This document shows, one piece after another, positions 47,405 through 56,431 of a DNA stretch of 64,000 nucleotides. The DNA lies in assembly GCF_001646655.1 (NCBI RefSeq), contig NZ_LPZN01000016.1, positions 30,762 through 94,761 on the forward strand, in the 5' to 3' direction. This DNA comes from Rhodococcus gordoniae (lineage in GTDB: Bacteria > Actinomycetota > Actinomycetes > Mycobacteriales > Mycobacteriaceae). The notes beneath the pieces are model-generated. The model did no database searches. It was given only the letters and a program-made list of their open reading frames with translations, and was not told the origin of the DNA. The translations under genes and the position numbers were made by a program. Position 1 is the stretch's first letter. Every line of letters starts with the position of its first letter.

Positions 47405-50400
47405 CCCACTTGCCCGACTCGTCCGCCGGCGACGGGAACCCTCCACCCCGCTACCCGGATCGCTGGCGTCTCCACCGCGCCGGGATCGTGAACGTCTGGC
47501 ACTACCTGGACGTCGAGTTCGTCCTGTCCGGGGGGCGGATGATCCTGCGCGGCACCAACGGATCCGGCAAGTCCCGCGCCCTCGAGATGTTGTTGCCGTT
47601 CCTGCTCGACGGCGACCGCAGACGCATGGACGCGACGGGTGCCGCGAAGGTCGATCTGGACGAACTCATGCGCACCGGAGCCCCGGATACGACGGATCGT
47701 GTCGGATATCTGTGGCTCGAACTGGCGCGTCCCAGTGGGCATCTCACCATCGGCGCTCAGATCCGCCATCGCTCCGACGCACGTCGCAGCGAGGCGTACT
47801 TCTTCACGACGCCCCTGCGGGTCGGCACCGACCTGCGTCTCGTCGACGACCTTCGCGCCCCCCTCTCGCGCGAGCGGCTCACCGACCTCGTCGGCGCCGA
47901 CAATCTCACCCGCGACCCGGAGCGGCATCGCGAGACGGTCCGCAGACTGGTGTTCGGGCTGCACGGTGAGAGCGGACGCGACCGCTACGACGGTCTGCTC
48001 CAACTTCTGCACACCCTGCGCTCGCCCGACGTCGGCAACCGGATCGACGAGGGTCACCTTCCACAGATCCTGTCGGACGCGCTGCCACCGCTGACGGAGA
48101 ACATGCTCACCGAGGCCGGAGGTCGCCTCGACCTGCTCGGCGAGACCCGTCGGGAACAGATCCGCCTCGAGACGGCGCACGCGCACGTGCTGCGCTTCCA
48201 CGAGGTGTACCTACGGTATGCGGCGGATCTGCTTCGCGCCGACGCCGACGCTGCTGTCGAGGCCGCGCGGCGGGTCGTCGAGACCCGACGCGCACTCGCC
48301 GCCGCGGAGGCCGAGGCGACCGACCTCGATGCCCAGGTCGCTGCCGCGGACACCCGTCTCCGGGAGCGCCGCGATCAAGTGGCCGAACTCGACCGCGCGA
48401 TCCGCGGACTCGAAACCCACGCGCTGTTCCGAGCGGCGGACGATCTCGCGCAGCGGCAGCTCGCCGTCGATGCGCTCCACCGCGCGGCCGAACACTCGGC
48501 CGCCGCGGCCGAACGCAGTCGCCTGCGGGAACGCCGCGACGCAGACCGTGCGGCCGGAGTCCTCGACGAACTGACCTGCGTGGTCACGCGCGCCGTGCGG
48601 CGTCTCGCGACGGCGGGTCGCGACCTGCCGGCGGTGGGCCTTCCGCACGACACCGTGCCGGCTACGCTGCACTTCTCCGTCGACCACCCACCAGCCGTGC
48701 TCGAACCCGTCCGGACCGGTGTCCACGACACCCCCGAGCAGGTGGTGAGGCCGGTCGTGGCGACGGTGTCCCTCGACCCCGGACAGGTCGGCGACGCCCG
48801 GGATGCCGTCCTGCGCGCCGCCGAGGCGACCCGTCGCAGGCGGGACCAGGCCGACCGGCGACTGCTCGAGGCGCGTCGTCTCGACGCCGCCGCGCACGCG
48901 GTCCGGGAGGCCGAGGCGGCCGCCGACCGCGCGGCCCACGACGCCGAACACCGTGCGGTCGAAGCCGCCGAGACGGATGCCGGTGTCGGCGCGGTCGCCG
49001 CCGGTCTGCAGCACCGGTGGCGCGAGTGGATCACCGCCGACCGCACGACGGCGTTGCTGCCGGAACTCGACCGGGACCGGGTCGTTCTGATGCGCCGACT
49101 GTCCACGCAGCTCGACGTGCTGATCGACACGGCGCCGGCCGACACCGGCTCCGATGGTGTCGACCTCGATCCGGCACTCGCGGAGCTGGATTCGCTACCG
49201 GCGGCCGCCGCGCGCTCCGCGCTGAGCTACCTCCACAACGCCCCGGACGAGCGGGAGAGTCGAGAACGCGACGCACGGATCGCACGCGAGCACCTCGTCC
49301 GGGAGCAGGCGGCGCTCGAAGCAGCAGGCGAGGGACCCGAGCAGGCGCCCTGGCACGTGCGCACCGACGGTGCCCCACTGTGGCAGGCAGTGGAATTCGT
49401 CGACACCCTCGGGGACGACGACCGCGCCGGAATCGAAGCCGCGTTGCTCGCCGCGGGTTTCCTCACCGCCACGGTCGACGGGGAGGGCCGATTACGTGCA
49501 CTCGGCGGCCAGGTCCTCGTCTCGCCGCGCGGCGAACCACCGACGCAGCCCTTGGCGACGGTCCTGCGTCCCGACCTCGACGCCGGCGTACCGCGGTCGG
49601 CGATCGACGCCGTCCTGAACACGATCGGTTTCGAGGACGCCACCGCTGTGGCCTCGGTCTCGCGGGACGGCCGCTGGCACAACGGTGTTCTGCGTGGACG
49701 GCACACCGCCGAGACCCCGCGCTTCATCGGCAGGGCGGCCCGCGAGGCCGCCACCGCGGCCCGCCGCGTGCGCCTCGACGAGATCCGTGCCGAACTCATC
49801 CGGATCGACCTCGCGACGGAACAGCTGCGCGTCGACTTCCCCGACGCGGCGCACCGGCGGGCGGAGATCGACGCCCACCTGTCGACCGCACCGACCTCGC
49901 ACGCGCTGCGAGCCGCGCTCGAACGACGTCGGCACGCGTACGAGCGCGTGCGTTCCGCGGCGGACACGGCGGTGGAGCTGCGCGATCAGGCGACGGTGCT
50001 GCGCGCCCGATGGAGCGCCGACCTCGACGCCCATCGCACCGCATGCGCGCATTTCGGCGTGCCCGGTGAGGTTCCGGAACTCGAGGCGCTGGTCGCCGGA
50101 TGTGCCTCCGCCGAAGCGCTGTGCGCCGAACTGGCCCGCGCTCTCGGTGACGTCCTCGCCGCACACACCCGGTTCACGGATGTCGCCGAGCGGTGCGCGC
50201 AGGCCACGGCCGAGCGGATCGAGGCGGAGGAGATCGCCGAATCGTGCCGCTACGAATGGCACGCGAAGGCCGCGGTGGTCGCAGCCCAGACCGCGGCCGT
50301 GGACGTCGACGCAAGCGACCTGGCGCGGGAACTGCGTAACTCGGAGACCGAACGGGCACGTGCCGACGAGCAGTTCCGGCGCACGGTCGCTCATCGCGAG

Positions 50401-51618
50401 CACCTCGGCCGTGCCGTCGCGGAGGTGCTGCAACGATGCGCGGCAGCGCGCGAGCGGCTCGACCGTGACCGTCGCGAACTCGCCGCGGCCGCCGAACTGC
50501 TCGCCGCGCACCTGCAGCTGCCCGAGCTGCGCGCCGCGCTCGAGGAAGATCCCGATCCGGCCGCTGTGTCCTCGCGGACGCTGCTCCCTCCCGTCCACCT
50601 CGAGGATCCGGATCATGTGCTCTCGGTGGCCGGGCACCTCTCGGCCACGCTGCCGCCACGCACCGGAATCGACGAGAACGCGATGCTGGTCGCGCTGCAG
50701 CAGTTCGACCGCGACATCACCGCGCGCTTCGACGTCGAGCACACGGTGACGCACGGTGCCCATCGCGTACGGATCGCTGGAGCGGTCGACGACAGCACAC
50801 CTGCGGGTGTCTCGGCCGCACTCACCCGGCAGGTCGAGGAGGGCCGCCGGGTCCTGTCGCAACGTGAGCACGACGTGTTCACCGGCTTCGTGCTCGGCGG
50901 TGTGGCCGACGAACTGCGCCGGCGGATCGACCGGGCACGGCAGCTGATCGCGGCGATGAACGACAGTCTCGCCGACAGCCGCACGACGCACGGGATCGGC
51001 GTGCGGATCGAGTGGCGACCCGGCGGTGAGGACACCGACGCGGCTCGCATGACGCGACTGCTCACCGACACCGACCGCTCGGCCGAGGATGCGGCCGAAC
51101 TGGTCGAGATGCTGCGCCGCCGGGTGGAGTCCGCGCACGTCGCAGACCCGTCCGCCGGGTACGCGCTGCACCTGTCGCAAGCACTGGACTACCGGCGCTG
51201 GCACGAGGTCGAGGTCACGATCGTCGGTCCCGGACCGGACCAGGAGCGGCGGATCTCCGCGCGCGCCAAGATATCCCAGGGCGAGACACGCTTCGTGTCG
51301 TACGTCTCGCTGTTCGCCGCGGCGGACGGCTATCTCTCGGGTCTTCCCGACACCGGTACCGCATTGCGGCTGGTGCTGCTCGACGACGCGTTTGCCAAGA
51401 TCGACGATCCGACGATCGGTGAACTGATGGGCCTGCTCGTACGGCAGGACATCGATTTCGTCATGACCGGGCACGCGCTGTGGGGTTGTGTGCCCGAGGT
51501 ACCCGAACTCGACGTCTACGAGGTCCGCCGGCTCGGCGACGGAACGGCTGTGACGACCCGGGTGCACTGGGACGGCCGCGTGCGGCACCTGCGGCCGCTC
51601 ACCGATCTACCGACCTAG
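47401..51618 (+). CDS. jetC: Wadjet-type JetC SMC ATPase (TIGR02680)
   Basis: A 1405-aa SMC/MukB-like ATPase, normal length for TIGR02680. Walker A GTNGSGKS is at 51-58. Long alanine, arginine and glutamate-rich coiled-coil runs lie roughly at 255-420 and 780-1060, around a hinge-like middle. The C-terminal head has the signature ISQGE (1291-1295) and Walker B LVLLDD (1323-1328), followed by AFAKIDD and DIDFVMTGHALWGC. The residue after the Walker B aspartate, usually catalytic Glu, is Asp1329. No jetD follows; a hairpin begins 5 bp after the stop. Confidence 0.88.
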   Translation: MTHLPDSSAGDGNPPPRYPDRWRLHRAGIVNVWHYLDVEFVLSGGRMILRGTNGSGKSRALEMLLPFLLDGDRRRMDATGAAKVDLDELMRTGAPDTTDRVGYLWLELARPSGHLTIGAQIRHRSDARRSEAYFFTTPLRVGTDLRLVDDLRAPLSRERLTDLVGADNLTRDPERHRETVRRLVFGLHGESGRDRYDGLLQLLHTLRSPDVGNRIDEGHLPQILSDALPPLTENMLTEAGGRLDLLGETRREQIRLETAHAHVLRFHEVYLRYAADLLRADADAAVEAARRVVETRRALAAAEAEATDLDAQVAAADTRLRERRDQVAELDRAIRGLETHALFRAADDLAQRQLAVDALHRAAEHSAAAAERSRLRERRDADRAAGVLDELTCVVTRAVRRLATAGRDLPAVGLPHDTVPATLHFSVDHPPAVLEPVRTGVHDTPEQVVRPVVATVSLDPGQVGDARDAVLRAAEATRRRRDQADRRLLEARRLDAAAHAVREAEAAADRAAHDAEHRAVEAAETDAGVGAVAAGLQHRWREWITADRTTALLPELDRDRVVLMRRLSTQLDVLIDTAPADTGSDGVDLDPALAELDSLPAAAARSALSYLHNAPDERESRERDARIAREHLVREQAALEAAGEGPEQAPWHVRTDGAPLWQAVEFVDTLGDDDRAGIEAALLAAGFLTATVDGEGRLRALGGQVLVSPRGEPPTQPLATVLRPDLDAGVPRSAIDAVLNTIGFEDATAVASVSRDGRWHNGVLRGRHTAETPRFIGRAAREAATAARRVRLDEIRAELIRIDLATEQLRVDFPDAAHRRAEIDAHLSTAPTSHALRAALERRRHAYERVRSAADTAVELRDQATVLRARWSADLDAHRTACAHFGVPGEVPELEALVAGCASAEALCAELARALGDVLAAHTRFTDVAERCAQATAERIEAEEIAESCRYEWHAKAAVVAAQTAAVDVDASDLARELRNSETERARADEQFRRTVAHREHLGRAVAEVLQRCAAARERLDRDRRELAAAAELLAAHLQLPELRAALEEDPDPAAVSSRTLLPPVHLEDPDHVLSVAGHLSATLPPRTGIDENAMLVALQQFDRDITARFDVEHTVTHGAHRVRIAGAVDDSTPAGVSAALTRQVEEGRRVLSQREHDVFTGFVLGGVADELRRRIDRARQLIAAMNDSLADSRTTHGIGVRIEWRPGGEDTDAARMTRLLTDTDRSAEDAAELVEMLRRRVESAHVADPSAGYALHLSQALDYRRWHEVEVTIVGPGPDQERRISARAKISQGETRFVSYVSLFAAADGYLSGLPDTGTALRLVLLDDAFAKIDDPTIGELMGLLVRQDIDFVMTGHALWGCVPEVPELDVYEVRRLGDGTAVTTRVHWDGRVRHLRPLTDLPT

Positions 51619-51622
51619 CAGC

Positions 51623-51652
51623 GGCGGGCGCGATACCGATATCACGCCCGCC
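51623..51652. terminator. Hairpin right after jetC
   Basis: Thirteen-base arms (GGCGGGCGCGATA and TATCACGCCCGCC) pair with one mismatch, a G-U pair on the minus-strand RNA, around the loop CCGA. It separates the convergent jetC and thiolase genes and marks the end of the jet operon. Confidence 0.75.
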
Positions 51653-51680
51653 ACCGCCGGGATCCTGAGAAGGTGCCGGA

Positions 51681-52865
51681 TCAGGACACGCGACGCAGCA
51701 GCGCTGCGAGTGCCTGTCCGCCACCGATGCACATGGTGACGACGCCGAGCTCGAGGTCGCGTCGGATCAGGTCCTTGGCGACGCGCAGCGTGAGGATCGC
51801 GCCGGTCGCGCCGACCGGGTGCCCCAGGGCGATGGCACCGCCGTAGGGGTTGGTCTTCTCCGGGTCGAGCTTGGCGTCGCGCGCCACCGCGAGGGCCTGC
51901 GAGGCGAAGGCCTCGTTGAGCTCGACGGTGTCGATGTCGGCCGGGGTCAGACCGTTCTGCTCGAACAGCTTCACCAGGGCGAGAGTGGGTGCGTAGCCCA
52001 TCAACTCGGGTTCCATCGCCGCGGTGACGACGGACTCGAGCACGACCGAGCCGGCAAGGCCGCGTTCGCGGGCCACCGATTCTCGGGCGAGGACGAGGGC
52101 GGCCGCGCCGTCGTTGATGCCGGAGGCGTTACCGGCGGTGACGGTGCCGTCCTTGATGAACGCCGAACGCAGCTTGCCGAGCACCTCGAGGGTGGTGTCG
52201 GGCTTGGGATGCTCGTCCTCGGTCACGGTGACCGGCTTGCGGCCACCGATCTCGACCGGGGTGATCTCCTCGGCGAAGACGGCCTTCGCCGCATCGGTGG
52301 CGGCGCGCCGCTGCGATTCGAGGGCGAACTCGTCCTGCTGCTCACGGCTGACGCCGTACTCGCGGGCGACGTTCTCGGCGGTGACGCCCATGTGCAGTCC
52401 GCTGAACGGATCGGTGAGCATCCCGACGGTGCCGTCGACGAGCTCGCGGTTGCCGAGCTTGTAACCGCTGCGGGCACCGAAGTCGTAGAACGGCATGCGG
52501 GACATGCTCTCGTCGCCGCCGGCGACGGTGATCTCGGCAGCACCCCAACGGATCTCCTGGGCGGCGGACCACACGGCCTGCAGTCCGGATCCGCACAACC
52601 GGTTGACGGTCAGGGCCGGGGTGGAGACGGGCAGTCCGGCGGCGAGGGTCACGCGACGGGCGTTGTAGGCGTCGGCTCCGACTTGCCCGATGCAGCCCAT
52701 GACGACCTCGTCGATGTCCTCACCCGCGACATCCGCACGCCGCAGCGCCTCGCGCACCGCGGTGGCGCCGAGTTCGTGGGCGGGTACGTCCTTCAGGGCG
52801 CCACCGAAGCTGCCGACGGGGGTGCGTGCGCCGTCGACGATGACGATGCGTTCCGGAGCGGTCAT
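51681..52865 (-). CDS. Acetyl-CoA C-acetyltransferase (thiolase)
   Basis: A 394-aa type II thiolase. Cys91 in NRLCGSGLQ is the acyl-carrying nucleophile, His349 in GHPVGATGA and Cys379 in CIGGGQA complete the active site. It joins or splits acetoacetyl-CoA or longer 3-ketoacyl-CoA. GGACGAGAA precedes the ATG. It is a single gene and not related in function to the jet operon. Confidence 0.95.
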   Translation of the reverse strand: MTAPERIVIVDGARTPVGSFGGALKDVPAHELGATAVREALRRADVAGEDIDEVVMGCIGQVGADAYNARRVTLAAGLPVSTPALTVNRLCGSGLQAVWSAAQEIRWGAAEITVAGGDESMSRMPFYDFGARSGYKLGNRELVDGTVGMLTDPFSGLHMGVTAENVAREYGVSREQQDEFALESQRRAATDAAKAVFAEEITPVEIGGRKPVTVTEDEHPKPDTTLEVLGKLRSAFIKDGTVTAGNASGINDGAAALVLARESVARERGLAGSVVLESVVTAAMEPELMGYAPTLALVKLFEQNGLTPADIDTVELNEAFASQALAVARDAKLDPEKTNPYGGAIALGHPVGATGAILTLRVAKDLIRRDLELGVVTMCIGGGQALAALLRRVS

Positions 52866-53058
52866 TTCTCGTCCAATCTGGTCGAACACCTGGGGTCCAC
52901 ACGCCGGCACCGGCCGAGCGCACGGCTCTTCGAGAGGCTGGCCCTCCCGAAGGGTCCGATTCATGCTACGGCACCGAGTGCCGCAGTCTCGTGGGCTCGA
53001 ACGCGCGCTGCTGGAACAGGTGCGGAAACGCCATTCTACAGGAGGAGCTACGTTGTTT

Positions 53059-53952
53059 TCACGCGTCGTCCGCAGCGAACGGGGGACCCGCCGCGAGACG
53101 ATCCGCGGCCGCCGGCGTGCCCAGCTCGCGGCGGTGCCGGGGGTGCTCCACGTAGAACTCGAGGAAGCGGTACAACTGCACGGGGTCGACGGCCAGATAC
53201 CGTGAGTCCAGCTCGATCCGGGGCTCCTGCGGCAATCGCTCGAAACGGAACACACGACTGGTCCGCCGGCGCGCCCACGCCGCCGACTCGTGCCCCTCGA
53301 TCCAGATCACCGGGACCCCCCGGTCGACCGCCCGGAGCCCCCGCACCGACACCCAGGGCAGGTAGGACTCCACGAACCAGCAGCGCAGCCTGATGCCGTC
53401 GGGTCCGAGAACGAGCGATCCGGCCCGGATGCGCCCGAGTGCCACCTCGGCGAGGAAGGTCAGGCACACCCCGGCGACGAGTGCCAGCGCCACCGCCACC
53501 ACGGGAAGCCCGTCGTTCCCCACCACGATCTCCACGGCCGCCCCGAGCGAAAGGAAGGCGCCGCACACCACCATCGCGAGCAGCAGACCGAAGACGACGT
53601 GGCGTCCTCCGATCTCGGTACTCCCGCGACCCGCCGCGTCGACATGCCTCACCCGGGGTCTGCGCCCCGGTGGCGACCAGAAGGCAGCGCCGAAGGCCGC
53701 CGTCAGCAACATCAGCACCGCCAGGATCGAATAGAAGCGGTCGGCGCCCACCGAGCCGGCGCGCCACACACCTACTCCGCGGGTCGCGGCGAAGACCGAC
53801 ACGAGCACGGCCGCACCGGCCGCTGCGTATACACGCAGAGTATGTGCGCCGTGCCGCCATTCGCTCGGCGGTTCGGTATCGGATGTCCGTTCGGTGTCCG
53901 AAGTCGCAGCCTCCGTGCCGCGCCCACCCCACGGGACAACAGGTCGTTGCAT
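53059..53952 (-). CDS. Membrane protein of unknown function
   Basis: A 297-aa protein with a polar N-terminus (1-38) and four hydrophobic helices at about 40-62, 73-92, 118-144 and 149-173. A 120-residue C-terminal soluble domain follows, containing paired beta-like strands (SLVLGPDGIRLRCWF, VPVIWIEGHE), which recalls PH-like domains of small actinobacterial membrane proteins. GGGAGGGGAGA precedes the ATG. I do not recognise a named family. Confidence 0.75.
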   Translation of the reverse strand: MQRPVVPWGGRGTEAATSDTERTSDTEPPSEWRHGAHTLRVYAAAGAAVLVSVFAATRGVGVWRAGSVGADRFYSILAVLMLLTAAFGAAFWSPPGRRPRVRHVDAAGRGSTEIGGRHVVFGLLLAMVVCGAFLSLGAAVEIVVGNDGLPVVAVALALVAGVCLTFLAEVALGRIRAGSLVLGPDGIRLRCWFVESYLPWVSVRGLRAVDRGVPVIWIEGHESAAWARRRTSRVFRFERLPQEPRIELDSRYLAVDPVQLYRFLEFYVEHPRHRRELGTPAAADRLAAGPPFAADDA

Positions 53953-54271
53953 CGGTCTCCCCTCCCGGTGTACCGAGGAGCCTCGACGCTCTCGGCCGTG
54001 CCGGTCGGCCGGAACGCTACCTCGAGCGGCCGATCGGATGCGGACCCTCCGGGCGCTCCGCCACGACCGGGCACGCGAGTTGGCACCGGCCGGTGTGACG
54101 ATTAACATACCCCCCGGTCATCACCGTGTTATTCCAGGTCACGGCTGTTTTTGGAGGGACGGGACGCGTATGGGGGAAGCTGGCGAGAATATTTCCCTAC
54201 GTGTCGGTAACACCTACAGGCGAGATCGCGACACAATCTGTGACGATTCAGACGAGACCGGAGGAGTCTGC
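53953..54271. other. Intergenic region with divergent promoters
   Basis: 319 bp between the membrane protein and the chorismate-mutase-like gene. A possible minus-strand -10, TATGTT, lies at 54104-54109. On the plus strand GGAGGAG precedes the ATG at 54272. TGTGACGATT occurs twice (54094-54103 and 54239-54248). I see no gene, hairpin or clear operator. Confidence 0.6.
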
Positions 54272-54568
54272 ATGACTGTCCAGCTTGATTCGCCTGGCAT
54301 CGCGTCCGTCGGCGAAGCTTCGTCGGCCGCGGCAGAGCTCGGCGAGCTCTTCGAGCAGATCAGGGAGCTCGACGCCCAGTTGCTCGCGGTGATCAAGCGG
54401 CGTTCCGAACTCGTTCAGCGCGTCGGAGCATCGGCCAAGGGCACCGACGCGAGCCGCGAGGCACAGTCCGAGGAAATGGCCGTCCTCGGACGGTTCGACG
54501 AACTCGGCGCCGACGGAAGCACGCTCGCCATGACGCTGCTGCGCCTCGGCCGCACCCGCAAGGCCTGA
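54272..54568 (+). CDS. Chorismate-mutase-fold (AroQ) protein with changed active site
   Basis: A 98-aa all-helical protein that aligns without gaps to M. tuberculosis intracellular chorismate mutase Rv0948c as I remember it, with shared RLDA/ELDA, KRR, EM and LLRLGR blocks. Three charged active-site positions seem lost: the helix-1 arginine is Phe27, the lysine of GKAR is Ala53, and the arginine of SREM is Glu67. It may not catalyse the reaction and could act as a binding or regulatory partner, for example for DAHP synthase. GGAGGAG precedes the ATG. Confidence 0.8.
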   Translation: MTVQLDSPGIASVGEASSAAAELGELFEQIRELDAQLLAVIKRRSELVQRVGASAKGTDASREAQSEEMAVLGRFDELGADGSTLAMTLLRLGRTRKA

Positions 54569-54576
54569 GACCCACC

Positions 54577-54614
54577 CCGACGGCCCCCGCACCACACGGA
54601 GCGGGGGCCGTCGG
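54577..54614 (+). terminator. Strong hairpin after the chorismate-mutase-like gene
   Basis: Perfect 14-bp arms CCGACGGCCCCCGC and its complement surround a 10-nt loop, beginning 9 bp after the stop. Confidence 0.8.
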
Positions 54615-54762
54615 CGTACCCGCCCCGTCCGCCGATTCGAGTCACGCCGGTCGCAGACGTGGACGCACCCTGCCTGTCGGAGGTCCCGGTATCAGACAGG
54701 AGCAGTATGCATCTCGGGCTCACTGCGAAGCGGGCCGTCGACCGGTCCCCGAACGACACAGC

Positions 54763-54787
54763 ACCGGCCGGAGCGACTCCGGCCGGT
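54763..54787 (-). terminator. Hairpin after the aldehyde dehydrogenase gene
   Basis: Perfect 11-bp arms ACCGGCCGGAG and CTCCGGCCGGT close a CGA loop 15 bp beyond the stop of the minus-strand dehydrogenase. Confidence 0.7.
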
Positions 54788-54801
54788 ACTGTGCACTTCC
54801 G

Positions 54802-56226
54802 TCAGCGCAGGATCGTCTTGATCTCCAGGAACTCCTCGAGCCCGAAGACACCCGCTTCGCGTCCGATACCCGACTGCTTGTAACCACCGAAAGGTGCGTC
54901 GGTGTTGAAGGCGCCACCGTTGACGTAGACCTGACCGGTGCGCATGCGGCGGGCCACGGCCTCCGCTCGCGCCGGGTCGGCCGACCACACGCCGCCCGAC
55001 AGGCCGTAGTCGCTGGCGTTGGCGATGCGCACGGCGTCGTCCTCGTCCCGGTAACCGATGATCGACAGCACCGGACCGAAGATCTCCTCACGAGCGATCG
55101 TCATCTCCGGCGCGACGTTCGTGAAGACGGTCGGCCCGACGAAGTAGCCGGTGGAGAACTCGGTCTCGCGCCCGTCGAGCACCAGTTCGGCCCCCTCCTC
55201 GACCCCCTTGTCGATGTACGACTTCACCCGTGCCTGCTGCGTACCGCTGACGAGCGGGCCGAGCTTCGACGACGGATCGTCGGGCAGTCCGACGGTGTAG
55301 GCCCGCGCGACCTGCTCGGCGATGGCGGTGGCCTCCGGCAGACGGTCGGCGGGGACGAGCATGCGGGTCAGCGCGGTGCAGGTCTGGCCGGAGTTGAGGA
55401 AGCACTTGCCGACACCCTCGGTGACAGCGGCGGTGAGGTCGGCGTCGTCGAGGATGATGTTGGCCGACTTGCCGCCGAGTTCGAGCGCCACCTTCTTCAC
55501 CGTCTCGGCCGCGACGACCGAGACCCGCTTGCCGGCGCGCGTCGACCCCGTGAACGACACCATGTCGACATCGGGGTGGGCGGCGATGGCCTCGCCGACG
55601 ACCGGTCCGTAACCACTGACGACGTTGAGCACACCCGGCGGCAGCCCGGCCTCGTCGACGATGTCGACGAGGGCGTAGGTCACGAGCGGCGCGACCTCCG
55701 TGGGCTTGAGCACCACGGTGCATCCTGCCGCGAGCGCGGCGAACACCTTCAGCACCACCTGGCGCAGCGGATAGTTCCACGGGGTGATCGCCCCGACGAC
55801 CCCGATGGGTTCGCGGACGACCAGGGCGTTGCCGATCTCCCGGTCGTCGAAGTCGTAGTTTCCGGCCAGCGACGCGTAGGCCGCGATGTTCTTCAGCGGC
55901 ATCCCGACCTGGATGACGCGTGCGAGGTGCGCGGGCATCCCCAGGTCCTGCGAGACGACGGCCGTGAGTTCGTCGGCGCGCTCGTTCGCCAGGGAGGAGA
56001 CCTTCTCCAGGTAGGCGGCGCGTGATGTACCGCTGAGCGCGGACCAGGCCGGGAATGCTTGCTTCGCCGCGGCGACGGCCCGATCGACATCGGAGGCGAC
56101 ACCCTCGGCAACAACAGCGACGACCTCCTCGGTCGCCGGGTTCACGACCTCGATCCGGCCGGTGCCGTCGGAATCGACCCATTGCCCGTCGATGTAGATC
56201 TTCGTGCGGTCGAGAATGTCCGTCAT
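54802..56226 (-). CDS. NAD(P)-dependent aldehyde dehydrogenase
   Basis: A 474-aa ALDH-superfamily enzyme. Cys283 in NSGQTCTA is the nucleophile, LELGGKSAN carries the general-base glutamate near 249, and TPWNYPLRQ and GSTRAGKR form the cofactor pocket. It oxidises an aldehyde to the acid; the substrate is not clear. CAGGGAGACCGAG precedes the ATG. It converges with the chorismate-mutase-like gene across two hairpins. Confidence 0.94.
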   Translation of the reverse strand: MTDILDRTKIYIDGQWVDSDGTGRIEVVNPATEEVVAVVAEGVASDVDRAVAAAKQAFPAWSALSGTSRAAYLEKVSSLANERADELTAVVSQDLGMPAHLARVIQVGMPLKNIAAYASLAGNYDFDDREIGNALVVREPIGVVGAITPWNYPLRQVVLKVFAALAAGCTVVLKPTEVAPLVTYALVDIVDEAGLPPGVLNVVSGYGPVVGEAIAAHPDVDMVSFTGSTRAGKRVSVVAAETVKKVALELGGKSANIILDDADLTAAVTEGVGKCFLNSGQTCTALTRMLVPADRLPEATAIAEQVARAYTVGLPDDPSSKLGPLVSGTQQARVKSYIDKGVEEGAELVLDGRETEFSTGYFVGPTVFTNVAPEMTIAREEIFGPVLSIIGYRDEDDAVRIANASDYGLSGGVWSADPARAEAVARRMRTGQVYVNGGAFNTDAPFGGYKQSGIGREAGVFGLEEFLEIKTILR

Positions 56227-56431
56227 CTCGGTCTCCCTGCTCGTAGGACGCCCTTGCGCGAGGGTAACGAAGACCACACCGCAATGCGGGGTCGATCTCG
56301 TCGAGCCCGAAGGCGTGCGGCGGCTCGGTCGCCGGTGGCGTGGCGAGCCTCGAGCGCGTGTTGCCAACCTCCCCGGAGGGACGATCGGAATGCCCTAGAC
56401 TGTGCTGCAGGTCACACGAGGGAGTAGCTCG

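Noticed and set aside
44718..51618. Calling the locus a complete Wadjet defence system
   Set aside because: No jetD gene or TOPRIM-like nuclease is found between jetC and the opposing thiolase or upstream, so a complete system cannot be claimed.
54094..54248. TGTGACGATT occurring twice before the chorismate-mutase-like gene
   Set aside because: The copies are 145 bp apart with no symmetry or clear position relative to a promoter; chance is the simplest explanation.
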